NCBI RefSeq assembly: GCF_015711645.1
Contig: NZ_JABTEX010000001.1
Span: 1,302,001 to 1,366,000 of the forward strand
Direction of reading: 5' to 3'
DNA length: 64,000 nt
DNA from: Planomonospora sp. ID82291
GTDB taxonomy: Bacteria > Actinomycetota > Actinomycetes > Streptosporangiales > Streptosporangiaceae
Shown in pieces: positions 9,265-18,141 of the stretch. The translations under genes were made by a program, and so were the position numbers. Position 1 is the first letter of the stretch; every line of letters starts with the position of its first letter. Under the pieces are notes generated by a model, which had not been told where the DNA came from, did no database searches, and saw only the letters and a program-made list of their open reading frames with translations.

Positions 9265-11535
9265 TCAGCGCAGGCGGCCGGCGCCCGCGCGGGCGGGGAC
9301 GGTGCCGCGCAGCGTGTGGGCGGGGTCGATCCGGGTGGACAGGGTGGGCGTCCAGCCCGCGTCGGCGCCCAGGTCGGGGTCGTGGGCGGCGTTGTGGGCG
9401 GCGACCAGGTCGGTGGGGACCCCGCCGACCAGGTTGTCCCTGGCGGTGATCGCGGTGCCCTTCAGGACCGAGAGCACCTTCTCGGCGGGGATGCCGTCGA
9501 AGGCGTTGCTCTCCGCGTAGACCCGTGAGCCCGCGCCCACGCCGATGCTGTAGAGGTGGCCCTCACCGCCGGTGGAGTAGTTGTTGTAGATGTGCACCTG
9601 GCCGAAGCGCACCCGCGGGGTCCGCTGGCCCAGGCCCTCGAAGAAGTTGTGGTGCAGCGTCACCTTGAGCTTGTCGGTCTCGCCGTACCGGGTGCCGTTG
9701 TCGGTGTTGCCGATCAGCGTCACCTTGTCGTGGCCGCTCAGGTGGTTCCACGACAGCGTCACGTGGTTCGCGCCGCGCACGATGTCGAGCAGCCCGTCGT
9801 GGACCTGGTACGGCCGGCCGAAGTAGGACGGCTGGTTCGCGTCGGGGTTGTCGCCGTCGTTGAGGCTGTTGTGGTCCAGCCAGACGTGCGTGGCGCCGGA
9901 GACCTCGACGTTGTCGAAGGAGGCGTTCCAGTTGCCCTCGTCGCCGTCGGTCGGGTCCCACTGCGGGAAGCAGTCGGAGGTGTCGGTGATGGTGAGGTTG
10001 CGGACGATGACGTTGTCGACGTTCGTGATCCGGATGCCGAAGCTCTTCAGCGCGGCGCCGGAGCCCAGGCCGACCAGGGTGGTGTTGGAGCCGACGTTGA
10101 CCGTGACGTGCCGGGCCATCGTGTCGTAGGAGGCCTTGCGGGCCTCCTCCAGCGGGCCGGAGGGCACCCTGTCCCTGCCCCAGACCGCCGGGTCGTAGGC
10201 GGCCAGGTAGGCCGCCAGGCTGTAGCCGTTCACCGCGTAGGAGTCGCAGGTGAGCGGGTTGCCCGCGTCGTCGGTGTCGGCGTCGATGGCGCCCTTGACG
10301 TAGATGATCTTCGGGGTGTTGTCCGCCGGGTTCCCGAGCGCGGCGCGGAGCTGCGCGGCGGTGGAGACGGTGTACACGTTCTCCGGGCGGGCGGCCGAAC
10401 CGCCGGTGGTGCCGGCGCCCTCGGCGGCCCAGCCGTCGTTCTCGGGCAGCACCTGGCGGCCGAGCCGGTGGTCGGAGCCGGTGGGGAAGCTGCGGAACGG
10501 GTCCCAGCCGTCGGCGCCCCTGAGGTGGTCCTCCGGGTCGTGCCGCCTGGCCTGCTCCCTGGTCAGCTGCGGCCGGTCGTCGTTGACCGCCGCGCCCGGA
10601 CCGCGGTTGAGGTACTCGGCGAGCCGGGCCTCCCGCCAGTTCAGGCCGGACATGTCGGTCCAGGGGGCGTCCTTGAACTGCTGGCCGAGCCAGGACTCGC
10701 GGATCAGGACCTGGCCGCGGGCGGTGGCCGAGCCGCCGGCCGGCCACGGGCGGCCCAGGTGGACGGTCTTGGCGGGGGCGTCGCTGACCAGGTGGCTGCG
10801 GTAGATCATGAAGCCGTAGGGGTTGGACAGCTCGGTGCTCGCGGCGGTGACGTAGCCGTTGTTGCCGTCGGCGGCGCCGCGGCTCAGGGACTTGATCACG
10901 CAGTTGTGGAACAGCGCGGTGGCCCGGCCGAAGATGAAGTCGACGTCGCCCTCGACGTAGCAGTCGCGGAAGTACTGCCGGGCCGTGGTGGTGGCGCTAG
11001 GGGTGTTGGCGTAGAGGGTGTCCTGGTTGCCGATGAACCGGACGTTCTCGTAGACCTGCCGGTCACCGGTGGTGCGCACCGCCACGGCCTGGCTGCTGCC
11101 GCCCGCGGCCTCGTCGTAGGAGTTCTCGAAGGTGAGGTTGCGGGCGGTGAAGTCGGGCGCGCCGATCACGTAGGACGCGCTGCCCGAGGTGCCGTAGGTG
11201 CCCGAGCCGTCCGGCTTCGGGGTTTTGGCGGCGGCGTCGAAGGTGAGCACGACCTTGCTCGGGTCCTGGGTGTCGCCGACCAGCGAGATGTACGGCTTGT
11301 CCGCGGGGACGACCACCTGCTGCTTGTAGGTGCCCTCGCGGACCAGGATGGTGACCGGCGTGGCGTTGCCGGCCGGGACGGCGTCGACCGCGGCCTGCAC
11401 GGTCGTGTGGTCGCCCGATCCGTCGGCGGCGACCACGATGACGGCGGGGCGGGGTGCGGCGGTCTCCGCGGCGGCCGGCGCGGCCGCCGCGACGACCGTG
11501 AGTGCGATGACCGTGGGGAGTGTCAGGAGTCGCAT
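9265..11535 (-). CDS. Secreted bifunctional pectinesterase-pectate lyase
   Basis: 756 residues from the ATG at 11535. A longer frame exists, but this start gives a proper Sec signal peptide (MRLLTLPTVIALTVV...AAAPAAAETA, cleavage near residue 24). Residues about 30-340 are a CE8 pectinesterase: GSGDHTTVQAAVDAVP, SQAVAVR, GNQDTLY (Asp172) and DVDFIFG (Asp199, nucleophile). Residues about 370-756 are a PL1 pectate lyase: VWLDHNSL and RTPRVRFGQVHIYNNY. The enzyme would de-methylate homogalacturonan and then cleave it outside the cell. It is monocistronic and faces away from the uronate operon. Two copies of the shared 14-bp LacI-type operator and a separate palindrome lie upstream. Confidence 0.92.
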   Translation of the reverse strand: MRLLTLPTVIALTVVAAAAPAAAETAAPRPAVIVVAADGSGDHTTVQAAVDAVPAGNATPVTILVREGTYKQQVVVPADKPYISLVGDTQDPSKVVLTFDAAAKTPKPDGSGTYGTSGSASYVIGAPDFTARNLTFENSYDEAAGGSSQAVAVRTTGDRQVYENVRFIGNQDTLYANTPSATTTARQYFRDCYVEGDVDFIFGRATALFHNCVIKSLSRGAADGNNGYVTAASTELSNPYGFMIYRSHLVSDAPAKTVHLGRPWPAGGSATARGQVLIRESWLGQQFKDAPWTDMSGLNWREARLAEYLNRGPGAAVNDDRPQLTREQARRHDPEDHLRGADGWDPFRSFPTGSDHRLGRQVLPENDGWAAEGAGTTGGSAARPENVYTVSTAAQLRAALGNPADNTPKIIYVKGAIDADTDDAGNPLTCDSYAVNGYSLAAYLAAYDPAVWGRDRVPSGPLEEARKASYDTMARHVTVNVGSNTTLVGLGSGAALKSFGIRITNVDNVIVRNLTITDTSDCFPQWDPTDGDEGNWNASFDNVEVSGATHVWLDHNSLNDGDNPDANQPSYFGRPYQVHDGLLDIVRGANHVTLSWNHLSGHDKVTLIGNTDNGTRYGETDKLKVTLHHNFFEGLGQRTPRVRFGQVHIYNNYSTGGEGHLYSIGVGAGSRVYAESNAFDGIPAEKVLSVLKGTAITARDNLVGGVPTDLVAAHNAAHDPDLGADAGWTPTLSTRIDPAHTLRGTVPARAGAGRLR

Positions 11536-11556
11536 CTGCAACCTTGAGGAGGAAGC

Positions 11557-11570
11557 GGCAATCGGTTGCA
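11557..11570. promoter_or_regulatory. LacI-type operator 1 (pectinase gene)
   Basis: GGCAATCGGTTGCA, matching the 14-bp palindrome shared by the uronate genes, lies 22 bp ahead of the pectinase start. Confidence 0.5.
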
Positions 11571-11578
11571 TGAAACGC

Positions 11579-11602
11579 TGACGTAATCTCCTATTTACGT
11601 CA
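11579..11602. promoter_or_regulatory. Inverted repeat TGACGTAA-N8-TTACGTCA
   Basis: Perfect 8-bp arms (11579-11586 and 11595-11602) with an 8-bp spacer, in unusually AT-rich DNA ahead of the pectinase gene. A TTGACG on the minus strand overlaps it. It looks like a binding site for a second regulator, distinct from the LacI box. Confidence 0.5.
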
Positions 11603-11631
11603 ATAGCCTCGGGGAAATCGCTTTCCGCAAT

Positions 11632-11645
11632 TACAAGCGATTGCA
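11632..11645. promoter_or_regulatory. LacI-type operator 2 (pectinase gene)
   Basis: TACAAGCGATTGCA, a second copy of the shared 14-bp palindrome, 75 bp from operator 1. Two operators flanking the putative promoter would allow looping or co-operative repression. Confidence 0.5.
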
Positions 11646-11756
11646 GGAAACTGGAAAAAGGCACGTCGACGGCCCCGGGGGGTGGGGGGAGGCCCTCCGG
11701 GGCCGTACGGGCCCCGCCGCCGGGGCGGCGGGGTCGTCAGGGGGGTGCGCCGCGGG

Positions 11757-13922
11757 TCAGGGCGGCGTCGGCACCCCGTTCACCCGGCGCGGCAGCCGCC
11801 ACGGGTTGTCGTCGCGCAGCGCCTCGGGCAGCAGGTGCGGCGGGCAGTCCTGGTACACGACCGGCCGCAGGAAGCGGAAGACCGCGGCCGCGCCGACCGA
11901 GGTGCTCGTCGGCTCGGTGGTCGCCGGGTACGGCCCGCCGTGCTCCTGGGCCCAGCCGACCGCGACCCCGGTCGGATAGCCGTCGAAGACCAGCCGTCCG
12001 GCCCGCTCCCGCATCACCGCCACCAGGCGCGCGGCCAGCCTCTCCTCCTCCGGCTCGCTGTGCAGCGTCGCGGTCAGGTTGCCGGGGGCGGCGGCCAGCG
12101 CCTCGACCAGCGCGTCCTCGCCATCGTAGGTGAGCACGACGGTCACCGGCCCGAAGCACTCCTCCATCAGCAGCTCGGAGTCGTCCAGGGCGGAGACGGG
12201 CCCGGTGAGCAACCGCGCCGCCACCTGCCGCGCGCCGTCCCCGGCCCGGCCGACGGCCGCCACGCGCAGACCCGGGACGGCCTCCCGCGCCGCCGCGCCC
12301 TCCTCGAACCGCTCCCGGATGCCGTCGCCGAGCAGCACCTGCGGGCCGAGCGCGGCGACGTGCCCGGCCATCGCCTCGGCCAGCCCGGCGTCCGCGGGGG
12401 CCAGGACCAGCCCCGGCTTGACGCAGAACTGCCCCGCGCCCAGCGTCGCCGAGGCCGCGAGTCCCGCCGCGATCTCCCCGATGCGGCGGGCCGCCGCGCC
12501 GGGGGTGACGACGAGCGGGTTGAGGCTGCCCAGTTCCCCGTAGAAGGGGATCGGCTCGGGCCGGGACTTGGCCAGGTCGTGCAGGAACCGGCCGCCCGCG
12601 GTCGAGCCGGTGAAACCGACGGCCTTGACCAGCGGGCTCGTCACCAGCGCGATCCCGGCCTCGTGGCCGTGGACGAGCTGGACGGCCTCCTCGGGCAGTC
12701 CCGCCCGGCGGGCGCCCTCCCGCAGCGCGGCCAGGGTCAGCTCGGAGGTCTCCGGATGCAGGGGGTGGGCCTTGACGATCACCGGGCAGCCCGCCGCCAG
12801 GGCGCTGGCGGTGTCGCCGCCGCCGACGCTGAAGGCGAACGGGAAGTTGCTCGCGGAGAAGACCCCGACGACGCCGAGCGGGACGTTCATCCGGCGCAGG
12901 TCCGGACGGGTCCCGTCCGCGGTGTCCAGGCGCACGTCGAGGAAGGAGCCGTCGCGCAGCACCTCGGCCAGGAGCCGGAGCTGGCCGCTGGTCCGGGCGA
13001 CCTCGCCGGTCAGCCGGGGCAGGCCGAGCGCGGTCTCCGCGTCCGCGGCGTAGACCAGGGTGTCCACCCGCTCGTCCAGGACGTCGGCCATGGCCTCCAG
13101 CAGCACGGCCCGGCCCGCCGGTCCGGCCGCGTCCAGGACCGGGAGCACCGCCTCGGCCTCGCGGCAGGCGCGGCCGACCTCCTCCCGGCTGGTGGAGACG
13201 TACTGTCGGCGGCGCTCGCCCGAGCGGGCGTCGACGCTCCAGACGGGATCGACGGGCCGCCACTCCAGCCGGGCGGGGTCGGGCGCGCGGACGGCGGCGG
13301 GCAGCAGGTCGCCCGCCGCCTCCAGCAGCATCCCGGCCACCTCGATCGCGCCGCGTGCGGTGAAGTGCGTGTCGTCGGCGCTGCCCCGGGGGTAGTGGGG
13401 GTGCGGGTCGAGCCAGAGGAACAGCTCCCGGGTCGCCTCGGGGCCGAGCTCCCGCCAGCGCCGGAAGCTCACGGCCTGCAGGTCGATCAGGGGCGCCCCC
13501 TCGGCGGCGGCCAGGTCCCGCATCGCGTCGGGGTAGCGGCCGTGCGTGCCCTCCGGGCCGAAGGCGCGCCGTTCGACGGAGGTGACCAGCACCGGGCGCG
13601 CACCCCGCTCACGGGCCCCGCGCACGTAGCGGCGCAGGTGGTCCTGGTAGCCGCCGTACGGCGGGGCGAAGCGGCCCTGCTCGTGCTTGCCGTCGTTGTG
13701 GCCGAAGCAGATCAGCAGGTGGTCGCCCGGCCCGATGGCCTCCATGATCCGCTGGTGCATCCCCAGGCGCTCGACCGAGGTCCGGGCGCTGGCCCCCGGG
13801 ATGGCCTCGTTGACCACGGGCACGTCCCAGAAGAGCGGGAGGGCCTGCCCCCAGCCCGCCTGCGGGGCGAGCGTGACCGGGTAGGCGGCCGCGGTGGAGT
13901 CTCCGGCGATGAAGACCGTCAC
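11757..13922 (-). CDS. Fusion of rhamnogalacturonan acetylesterase-like SGNH hydrolase and 2-oxoglutarate-semialdehyde dehydrogenase-like ALDH
   Basis: 721 residues in one uninterrupted frame from GTG 13922, which overlaps the upstream stop by 4 bp. Residues 1-205 are an SGNH esterase of the CE12 type: GDSTA with Ser9, GHND with Asn76 and DDTH with His186. There is no signal peptide, so it is cytoplasmic. Residues about 220-721 are an aldehyde dehydrogenase with Asn359 (SASNFP), Glu463 (ELGSLNP) and Cys500 (GQFC), most like the enzyme that oxidises 2,5-dioxopentanoate to 2-oxoglutarate. No stop or frameshift separates the parts; only the first residues of a normal ALDH are missing. A GAGGTGG ahead of Met198 (13331) might also allow separate ALDH translation. 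It is the last gene of the uronate operon. Confidence 0.85.
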   Translation of the reverse strand: MTVFIAGDSTAAAYPVTLAPQAGWGQALPLFWDVPVVNEAIPGASARTSVERLGMHQRIMEAIGPGDHLLICFGHNDGKHEQGRFAPPYGGYQDHLRRYVRGARERGARPVLVTSVERRAFGPEGTHGRYPDAMRDLAAAEGAPLIDLQAVSFRRWRELGPEATRELFLWLDPHPHYPRGSADDTHFTARGAIEVAGMLLEAAGDLLPAAVRAPDPARLEWRPVDPVWSVDARSGERRRQYVSTSREEVGRACREAEAVLPVLDAAGPAGRAVLLEAMADVLDERVDTLVYAADAETALGLPRLTGEVARTSGQLRLLAEVLRDGSFLDVRLDTADGTRPDLRRMNVPLGVVGVFSASNFPFAFSVGGGDTASALAAGCPVIVKAHPLHPETSELTLAALREGARRAGLPEEAVQLVHGHEAGIALVTSPLVKAVGFTGSTAGGRFLHDLAKSRPEPIPFYGELGSLNPLVVTPGAAARRIGEIAAGLAASATLGAGQFCVKPGLVLAPADAGLAEAMAGHVAALGPQVLLGDGIRERFEEGAAAREAVPGLRVAAVGRAGDGARQVAARLLTGPVSALDDSELLMEECFGPVTVVLTYDGEDALVEALAAAPGNLTATLHSEPEEERLAARLVAVMRERAGRLVFDGYPTGVAVGWAQEHGGPYPATTEPTSTSVGAAAVFRFLRPVVYQDCPPHLLPEALRDDNPWRLPRRVNGVPTPP

Positions 13923-14911
13923 GGCGTCTCCCCCGCCGCCTCCGCCGGAGTGGCGGTCCCGGCCGGAGTAGCGGTCCCGGCCGCGCCCGGGGGGTCCGCC
14001 GCGGCGGCCTCCGCCAGGCGTGCGGCGGCGGCCCGGTCGAGCCGGCCGTCCGCCACGACGGTGACCACCCGCCGGGTCAGCGTGCCGGCGACGGCCAGCG
14101 GCCGGTCCCAGGCCAGGGCGGGCCCGACACCGGGGTACTCGGCGACCCGCACGAACCACGGGTCGACCGCGCCGACCTGGACGAAGACCAGGCTCCACGC
14201 CTCGGAGACCAGCGCCAGCCAGGGGGTGACGCTGCCGTGCACGGCCTGCTCGCCCTCGGCCTCGGCGGTGAACACCGCCAGGTCCGCCGACTCCTTGGGC
14301 GCCCGCCAGAAGAACCCGCCGTACCCGGCGCCCGGCCGTCCCTTGCAGGCCGAACTCTTGATCTCCAGCGGCTCGCGCACGGTGAGCGCGAAGGCGAAGT
14401 CCAGCGCCCAGACCCCCTCCGGATCCGGCCGGCCGGACGTCTCCGGCCCGCCCGCCGGCACCGGCCCGGCCACCGGCACCGGCACCGGCACCGGCACCGC
14501 CAGCACGGTCCGCCGCTCCCGGGCGACGGTCGCGCCGTCGGGCCCGATCCAGGTCAGCTCCTCGGCGAACCCGCCCTCGACCTCCTCGAAGGCGTCGTGC
14601 CGCTGCCGGCCGTGGTCGTCCAGCCAGGTCGCGCCCCGGTCGCGGACGAAGGTCCGGCCGCCCCAGAAGTTCACCGCGCCGACGTCCGCGATGGCCAGAC
14701 TGACGCCCAGGTGGTGGACGTGGTCGTCGGGGCGGAACTCGGTGACCGGCACCCCGCCCCGGGTCCGCACCGGGTGCAGGTACGGCCGCGGCGAGTCCTC
14801 GGCGGGCAGGTCGGAGCGCCACACGTAGGACGCCACCGGCGTCCCCGCCACGCTCAGCTCCCGCGTGTCCGTCCCCGCCATCCGCGTCTCCCCCGTGCTC
14901 GACTCGGTCAT
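13919..14911 (-). CDS. DUF6807 (PmoA-like) family protein
   Basis: 330 residues, cytoplasmic, no signal peptide. The region RPYLHPVRTRGGVPVTEF, followed by a DHVHHLG motif and FWGGRTFV, is characteristic of the DUF6807 family, originally named PmoA although it is not a methane monooxygenase. These proteins often sit beside Gfo/Idh/MocA oxidoreductases in carbohydrate loci; their activity is not known to me. The ATG at 14911 follows the upstream stop by 1 bp and has GGAGG 7 nt ahead. A run of Pro-Val and an Ala-Pro-rich tail with short repeats look disordered. Confidence 0.75.
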   Translation of the reverse strand: MTESSTGETRMAGTDTRELSVAGTPVASYVWRSDLPAEDSPRPYLHPVRTRGGVPVTEFRPDDHVHHLGVSLAIADVGAVNFWGGRTFVRDRGATWLDDHGRQRHDAFEEVEGGFAEELTWIGPDGATVARERRTVLAVPVPVPVPVAGPVPAGGPETSGRPDPEGVWALDFAFALTVREPLEIKSSACKGRPGAGYGGFFWRAPKESADLAVFTAEAEGEQAVHGSVTPWLALVSEAWSLVFVQVGAVDPWFVRVAEYPGVGPALAWDRPLAVAGTLTRRVVTVVADGRLDRAAAARLAEAAAADPPGAAGTATPAGTATPAEAAGETP

Positions 14912-14912
14912 G

Positions 14913-16049
14913 TCAGCTCCTCCCCTCGGCCCAGGCCGCGCCCAGCTCGGAGAAGAGGGCCAGCCGCTCGGCGCTCGCGTCCGTCAGCGCCTTGACGCCG
15001 GGCAGCTCCCGCCGGTCGGGGTGGAGCACCTGGTGCCCGTCGGCGATCGGCAGCGGGTCGGGCGCCACCCGCACCGCCTCCATGAACTCCATGAAGGCGC
15101 CGGTGCGGGCCAGCGGCACCAGCGGCTCCACCCCGGTCCTGACGTGCTCGACCAGGTTCTCCAGTAGGTTCGCCCGGGGGTGGACGACGCCGTCGAGCTC
15201 GTCGGTGGTGTAGGTCAGCCGGGCCGTGCCCGCCGAGCCGTGCACGATCAGGTACGGCTCGGTGCGCCCCGTCGAGCAGAGCGTCACGGCCACGGTGATC
15301 ACCCGGCCGTCCGCCAGGCGGATCCGGGCCGCGGAGGTGTCGTCCGCCTCGATCGGGTTGGCGTGGAACATCTCCAGCTCGACGGCGGCGACCGCGCCGC
15401 GCTCCTCGGCCCCGGCGACCGCCAGCGCGGTGGCCGTCGCGTGCGCGAACGGGTTGGTGAGCGCGCCGTCCACCACGTCCTGCCCGTCCAGCCGCCGCCG
15501 GCCCGACCAGGGCGAACGGGTGTAGTAGTCGGCGGGCCGCTCCCAGGCCCCGGCCACCCCGATGCCGCGGACCTCGCCGAGCGCGCCGGAGGCGATCCGC
15601 TTGCGCAGCGCGGGGATCGCCGCCGAGGCGAGGCTCTGGAAGCCGACCTGGCAGGTCAGCCCGGTCTCCCGCACCGCCGCGGCGATCCGCTCGAAGGCGG
15701 CCAGCGAGGCCGCGGGCGGCTTCTCCAGCAGCAGGTGCGATCCCGCGCCCAGCGCGGTCACCGCGAGGTCGGCGTGGGTGTTGATCGGCGTGCACAGGAT
15801 GGTGACCTCGGCGCCGGTGCGCTCGACCAGCCCCGCCAGGCCGTCGGGGCGCACCTGCTCGGGGGCGCCCAGGCCGTGCAGCCAGTCGGCCTCCACCGGG
15901 CGCACGTCGCAGACGCCGACCAGTTCGACCAGTCCCCGCGCGGACAGCCCGCGCAGGTTCTCCAGGTGCGACCGGCCGTGGCCGTACACGCCCGCGAGCA
16001 CGACCCGGGTCGGCCCGCCCGCCGCAGAGCCGGTCGCCCTGCCCGTCAT
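14913..16049 (-). CDS. Gfo/Idh/MocA family oxidoreductase
   Basis: 378 residues. The N-terminal Rossmann domain begins RVVLAGVYGHGRSHLENL; the family motif EKPPA (LLLEKPPAA) supplies the catalytic-region Lys. The C-terminal alpha/beta domain includes DGALTNPFAHATATALAVAG. It would oxidise or reduce a sugar or sugar acid with NAD(P). The start at 16049 is chosen for the ATGA overlap with the upstream enolase-superfamily gene; an ATG at 16058 is also in frame. Its place in the uronate operon suggests action on an aldonate, lactone or oligogalacturonide derivative, but the substrate is not determined. Confidence 0.82.
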   Translation of the reverse strand: MTGRATGSAAGGPTRVVLAGVYGHGRSHLENLRGLSARGLVELVGVCDVRPVEADWLHGLGAPEQVRPDGLAGLVERTGAEVTILCTPINTHADLAVTALGAGSHLLLEKPPAASLAAFERIAAAVRETGLTCQVGFQSLASAAIPALRKRIASGALGEVRGIGVAGAWERPADYYTRSPWSGRRRLDGQDVVDGALTNPFAHATATALAVAGAEERGAVAAVELEMFHANPIEADDTSAARIRLADGRVITVAVTLCSTGRTEPYLIVHGSAGTARLTYTTDELDGVVHPRANLLENLVEHVRTGVEPLVPLARTGAFMEFMEAVRVAPDPLPIADGHQVLHPDRRELPGVKALTDASAERLALFSELGAAWAEGRS

Positions 16050-17098
16050 CCCGCCCATGTCAGCCCCAGTCCCGGCCGGCCCGCCGAGCGCAGCTCCGCG
16101 CCGGTGATCTCCACCGGGTACGGCGCGGCCAGCAGCCCCAGGTCCGGCAGGGAGGCGTCCTCCACCAGCTCCACCATGACGGGGTGGTGCAGGGTGAGGG
16201 CGAGCTGCCCCGACAGCTCGGTCAGCAGGTGCGGGTAGACCGGCACGTCGAAGGCGCGGGCCAGCTCGGCCACACGCAGGAACGGGGTGATCCCGCCGAC
16301 CCTGACCACGTTGGGCTGGACGACGTCGCAGGCGCCCGCGACCAGCAGGTCGCGGAAGCCGTGCACGGTGTAGACGTTCTCGCCCACCGCCACCGGCACG
16401 CCGATGCTCCGCCGCAGCTCGCGCGTGGCGGCGAGGTCGTCGGCGGGCAGCGGCTCCTCGATCCAGTGCAGGTCGTACGGTTCCAGCGCGGCGATCGCGC
16501 GGCGGGCCCGGTGCAGGTCCCAGCGCTGGTTGGCGTCGATCATCAGGATCGTGCCGGGGCCGACGACCTCGCGGACCGCGGCCACCCGCTCGACGTCCTC
16601 GGCCAGGTCGGGCCGGCCCACCTTCACCTTGACCGCCGGATAGCCCGCGGCCTTCCACCGTCCGGCCTGCGCGACCAGCTCGTCCAGGGAGTAGTGCAGG
16701 TTGACGCCGCTGCCGTACACCGGGACGCTCTCCCGGCGCGCGCCGAGCACGTCCACCAGGGAGGACTCCCCGCAGTGCAGGTCCCACAGCGCCAGGTCGA
16801 CCCCGGCCATCGCGACCGTGGCCAGCCCGCCGCGCCCGGCCTCGCTCAGGTGGGCCGCGAGGCGGTCCCAGACCACGCCCGGGTGGGCGGGCAGGCCGAT
16901 CAGCGCCTCGCGGACGTCGTTGTCCAGCAGGGCCCGCACGGCGTGCGCGCCGATCTGCGGCGTCCAGGAGAACCCGGTGCCGGTCCGCCCGTCCTCCAGT
17001 TCGACCTCGCAGACGATCACGTGGTTGTACGGCACGTCGGCGCCCCACGGCCGGCGCAGCGGCGCCGACCGCAGGGCGGTCCTCAGGTCCTTGATCAT
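16046..17098 (-). CDS. Enolase-superfamily acid-sugar enzyme (mandelate racemase type)
   Basis: 350 residues. The metal and catalytic residues of the mandelate racemase subgroup are visible: Lys157 and Lys159 in KVKVG, Asp188 in MIDAN, Glu214 in WIEEP, Glu240 in VGEN and His290 in YPHL. Known members dehydrate galactarate, glucarate or talarate, or open galactarolactone (cycloisomerase). Next to a deoxyketoglucarate dehydratase and a uronate-dehydrogenase-like SDR, galactarolactone cycloisomerase or galactarate dehydratase is the best inference. It overlaps both neighbours by 4 bp (ATGA), so it is translated in step with them. Confidence 0.85.
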   Translation of the reverse strand: MIKDLRTALRSAPLRRPWGADVPYNHVIVCEVELEDGRTGTGFSWTPQIGAHAVRALLDNDVREALIGLPAHPGVVWDRLAAHLSEAGRGGLATVAMAGVDLALWDLHCGESSLVDVLGARRESVPVYGSGVNLHYSLDELVAQAGRWKAAGYPAVKVKVGRPDLAEDVERVAAVREVVGPGTILMIDANQRWDLHRARRAIAALEPYDLHWIEEPLPADDLAATRELRRSIGVPVAVGENVYTVHGFRDLLVAGACDVVQPNVVRVGGITPFLRVAELARAFDVPVYPHLLTELSGQLALTLHHPVMVELVEDASLPDLGLLAAPYPVEITGAELRSAGRPGLGLTWAG

Positions 17099-17979
17099 TC
17101 GCCCACCAGGGCGAGGCCGCGCTGGATGATCTCGTCGAGCTCCGCCAGGTGCTCGGGGGCGAGGTCGGTCAGCGGCGCCCGGACCGGGCCGACGTCCAGG
17201 CCGCGCAGCCGCAGGCCCGCCTTGACCAGCGCGACCGCGTAGCCCGGCCCCTTGCCGCGCAGCTCGACCAGCGGCGCGTAGAACTCGGTCAGCAGCCGCT
17301 CGCTCAGCTCGCCGCCGTCGAAGTACGCCGTGGCGATCTCCGGAGCGAAGGCGAACACGGCCGAGGAGTACAGCTCCACGCCCAGGCCGCGGTAGGCCGG
17401 CATGGTCAGCTCGGCGGTCGGCAGGCCGTTGAAGAAGGTGAAGTCCGGGCCGATCTCCCGCCGGACCGCCAGCACGGTGCGCTGGAAGCGGTCGATGTCG
17501 CCCAGGCCGTCCTTGAGGCCGATGACGCCGGGGATGCGGGCCAGCTCCACCACCGCGTCGGGCTCCAGCACCAGCGCGCCGCGCTGGTAGACGATCACCG
17601 GCAGCTCCGCGGCGACCGCCCGGACGTACGCGGCGAACCCGGCGCGGCTGCCGAGCATCAGGTAGGGCGGCATGAGCAGCAGTCCCTCGGCGCCCGCGGC
17701 GCGGGCCGCGCGGGCCTGCTCCAGGGCCGCGCCGAGCGGGCCGCCCGCTCCGGCCAGCACCGGCGCCGCGCCCCCGGTCGCCTTGACGGCCACCTCGACG
17801 GCGCGGGCGTGCTCGGCCTGCGACAGCGCGGAGAACTCCCCGGTGCCGCAGGCGACGAAGACCCCGCCCGGACCGTGCGCGACGCCCCGGGAGACGTGCT
17901 CGGCGAGCACGTCCTCGGCCAGCGCGCCCCGGGCGTCGAACGGCGTCACGGGGAAGAACAGGACTCCGCTGAGATTCAT
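17095..17979 (-). CDS. Probable 5-dehydro-4-deoxyglucarate dehydratase (DapA superfamily)
   Basis: 294 residues, a class I aldolase-fold TIM barrel. GLKDG carries the Schiff-base Lys156 and YQRGA carries the conserved Tyr131; GTGEF near residue 45 is the substrate carboxylate loop. YQR-GALVL and the overall pattern fit the dehydratase/decarboxylase (EC 4.2.1.41) that makes 2-oxoglutarate semialdehyde, rather than dihydrodipicolinate synthase. That product is the substrate expected for the aldehyde dehydrogenase at the end of the same operon, which strengthens the call. Confidence 0.85.
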   Translation of the reverse strand: MNLSGVLFFPVTPFDARGALAEDVLAEHVSRGVAHGPGGVFVACGTGEFSALSQAEHARAVEVAVKATGGAAPVLAGAGGPLGAALEQARAARAAGAEGLLLMPPYLMLGSRAGFAAYVRAVAAELPVIVYQRGALVLEPDAVVELARIPGVIGLKDGLGDIDRFQRTVLAVRREIGPDFTFFNGLPTAELTMPAYRGLGVELYSSAVFAFAPEIATAYFDGGELSERLLTEFYAPLVELRGKGPGYAVALVKAGLRLRGLDVGPVRAPLTDLAPEHLAELDEIIQRGLALVGE

Positions 17980-18090
17980 GGTCGGTCGTTCCCTTCGGGA
18001 AGGCTCTGCTTCGGGAAAGTCTGTCTGCGGGGAGGCGCCGGCTCCGGCGGGGGCCGCGGCCCCGGGTCGCCGGGGAGGCCCCGCCTGCGG

Positions 18091-18141
18091 CTCCGGAGGG
18101 CCCGCCTCACGGAGGGCGCGACTCCGGAGGGGCCCGCCTCA
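18091..18141. repeat. Direct repeat spanning an SDR stop codon
   Basis: A segment of about 19 bp (18122-18141, containing the stop) recurs at 18091-18109 with a one-base indel. Confidence 0.75.

Noticed and set aside
11757-14822. Reading the esterase-dehydrogenase frame as a 1021-residue protein from 14822
   Set aside because: The first 300 codons overlap the DUF6807 gene in another frame and are low-complexity; the GTGA start at 13922 fits better.
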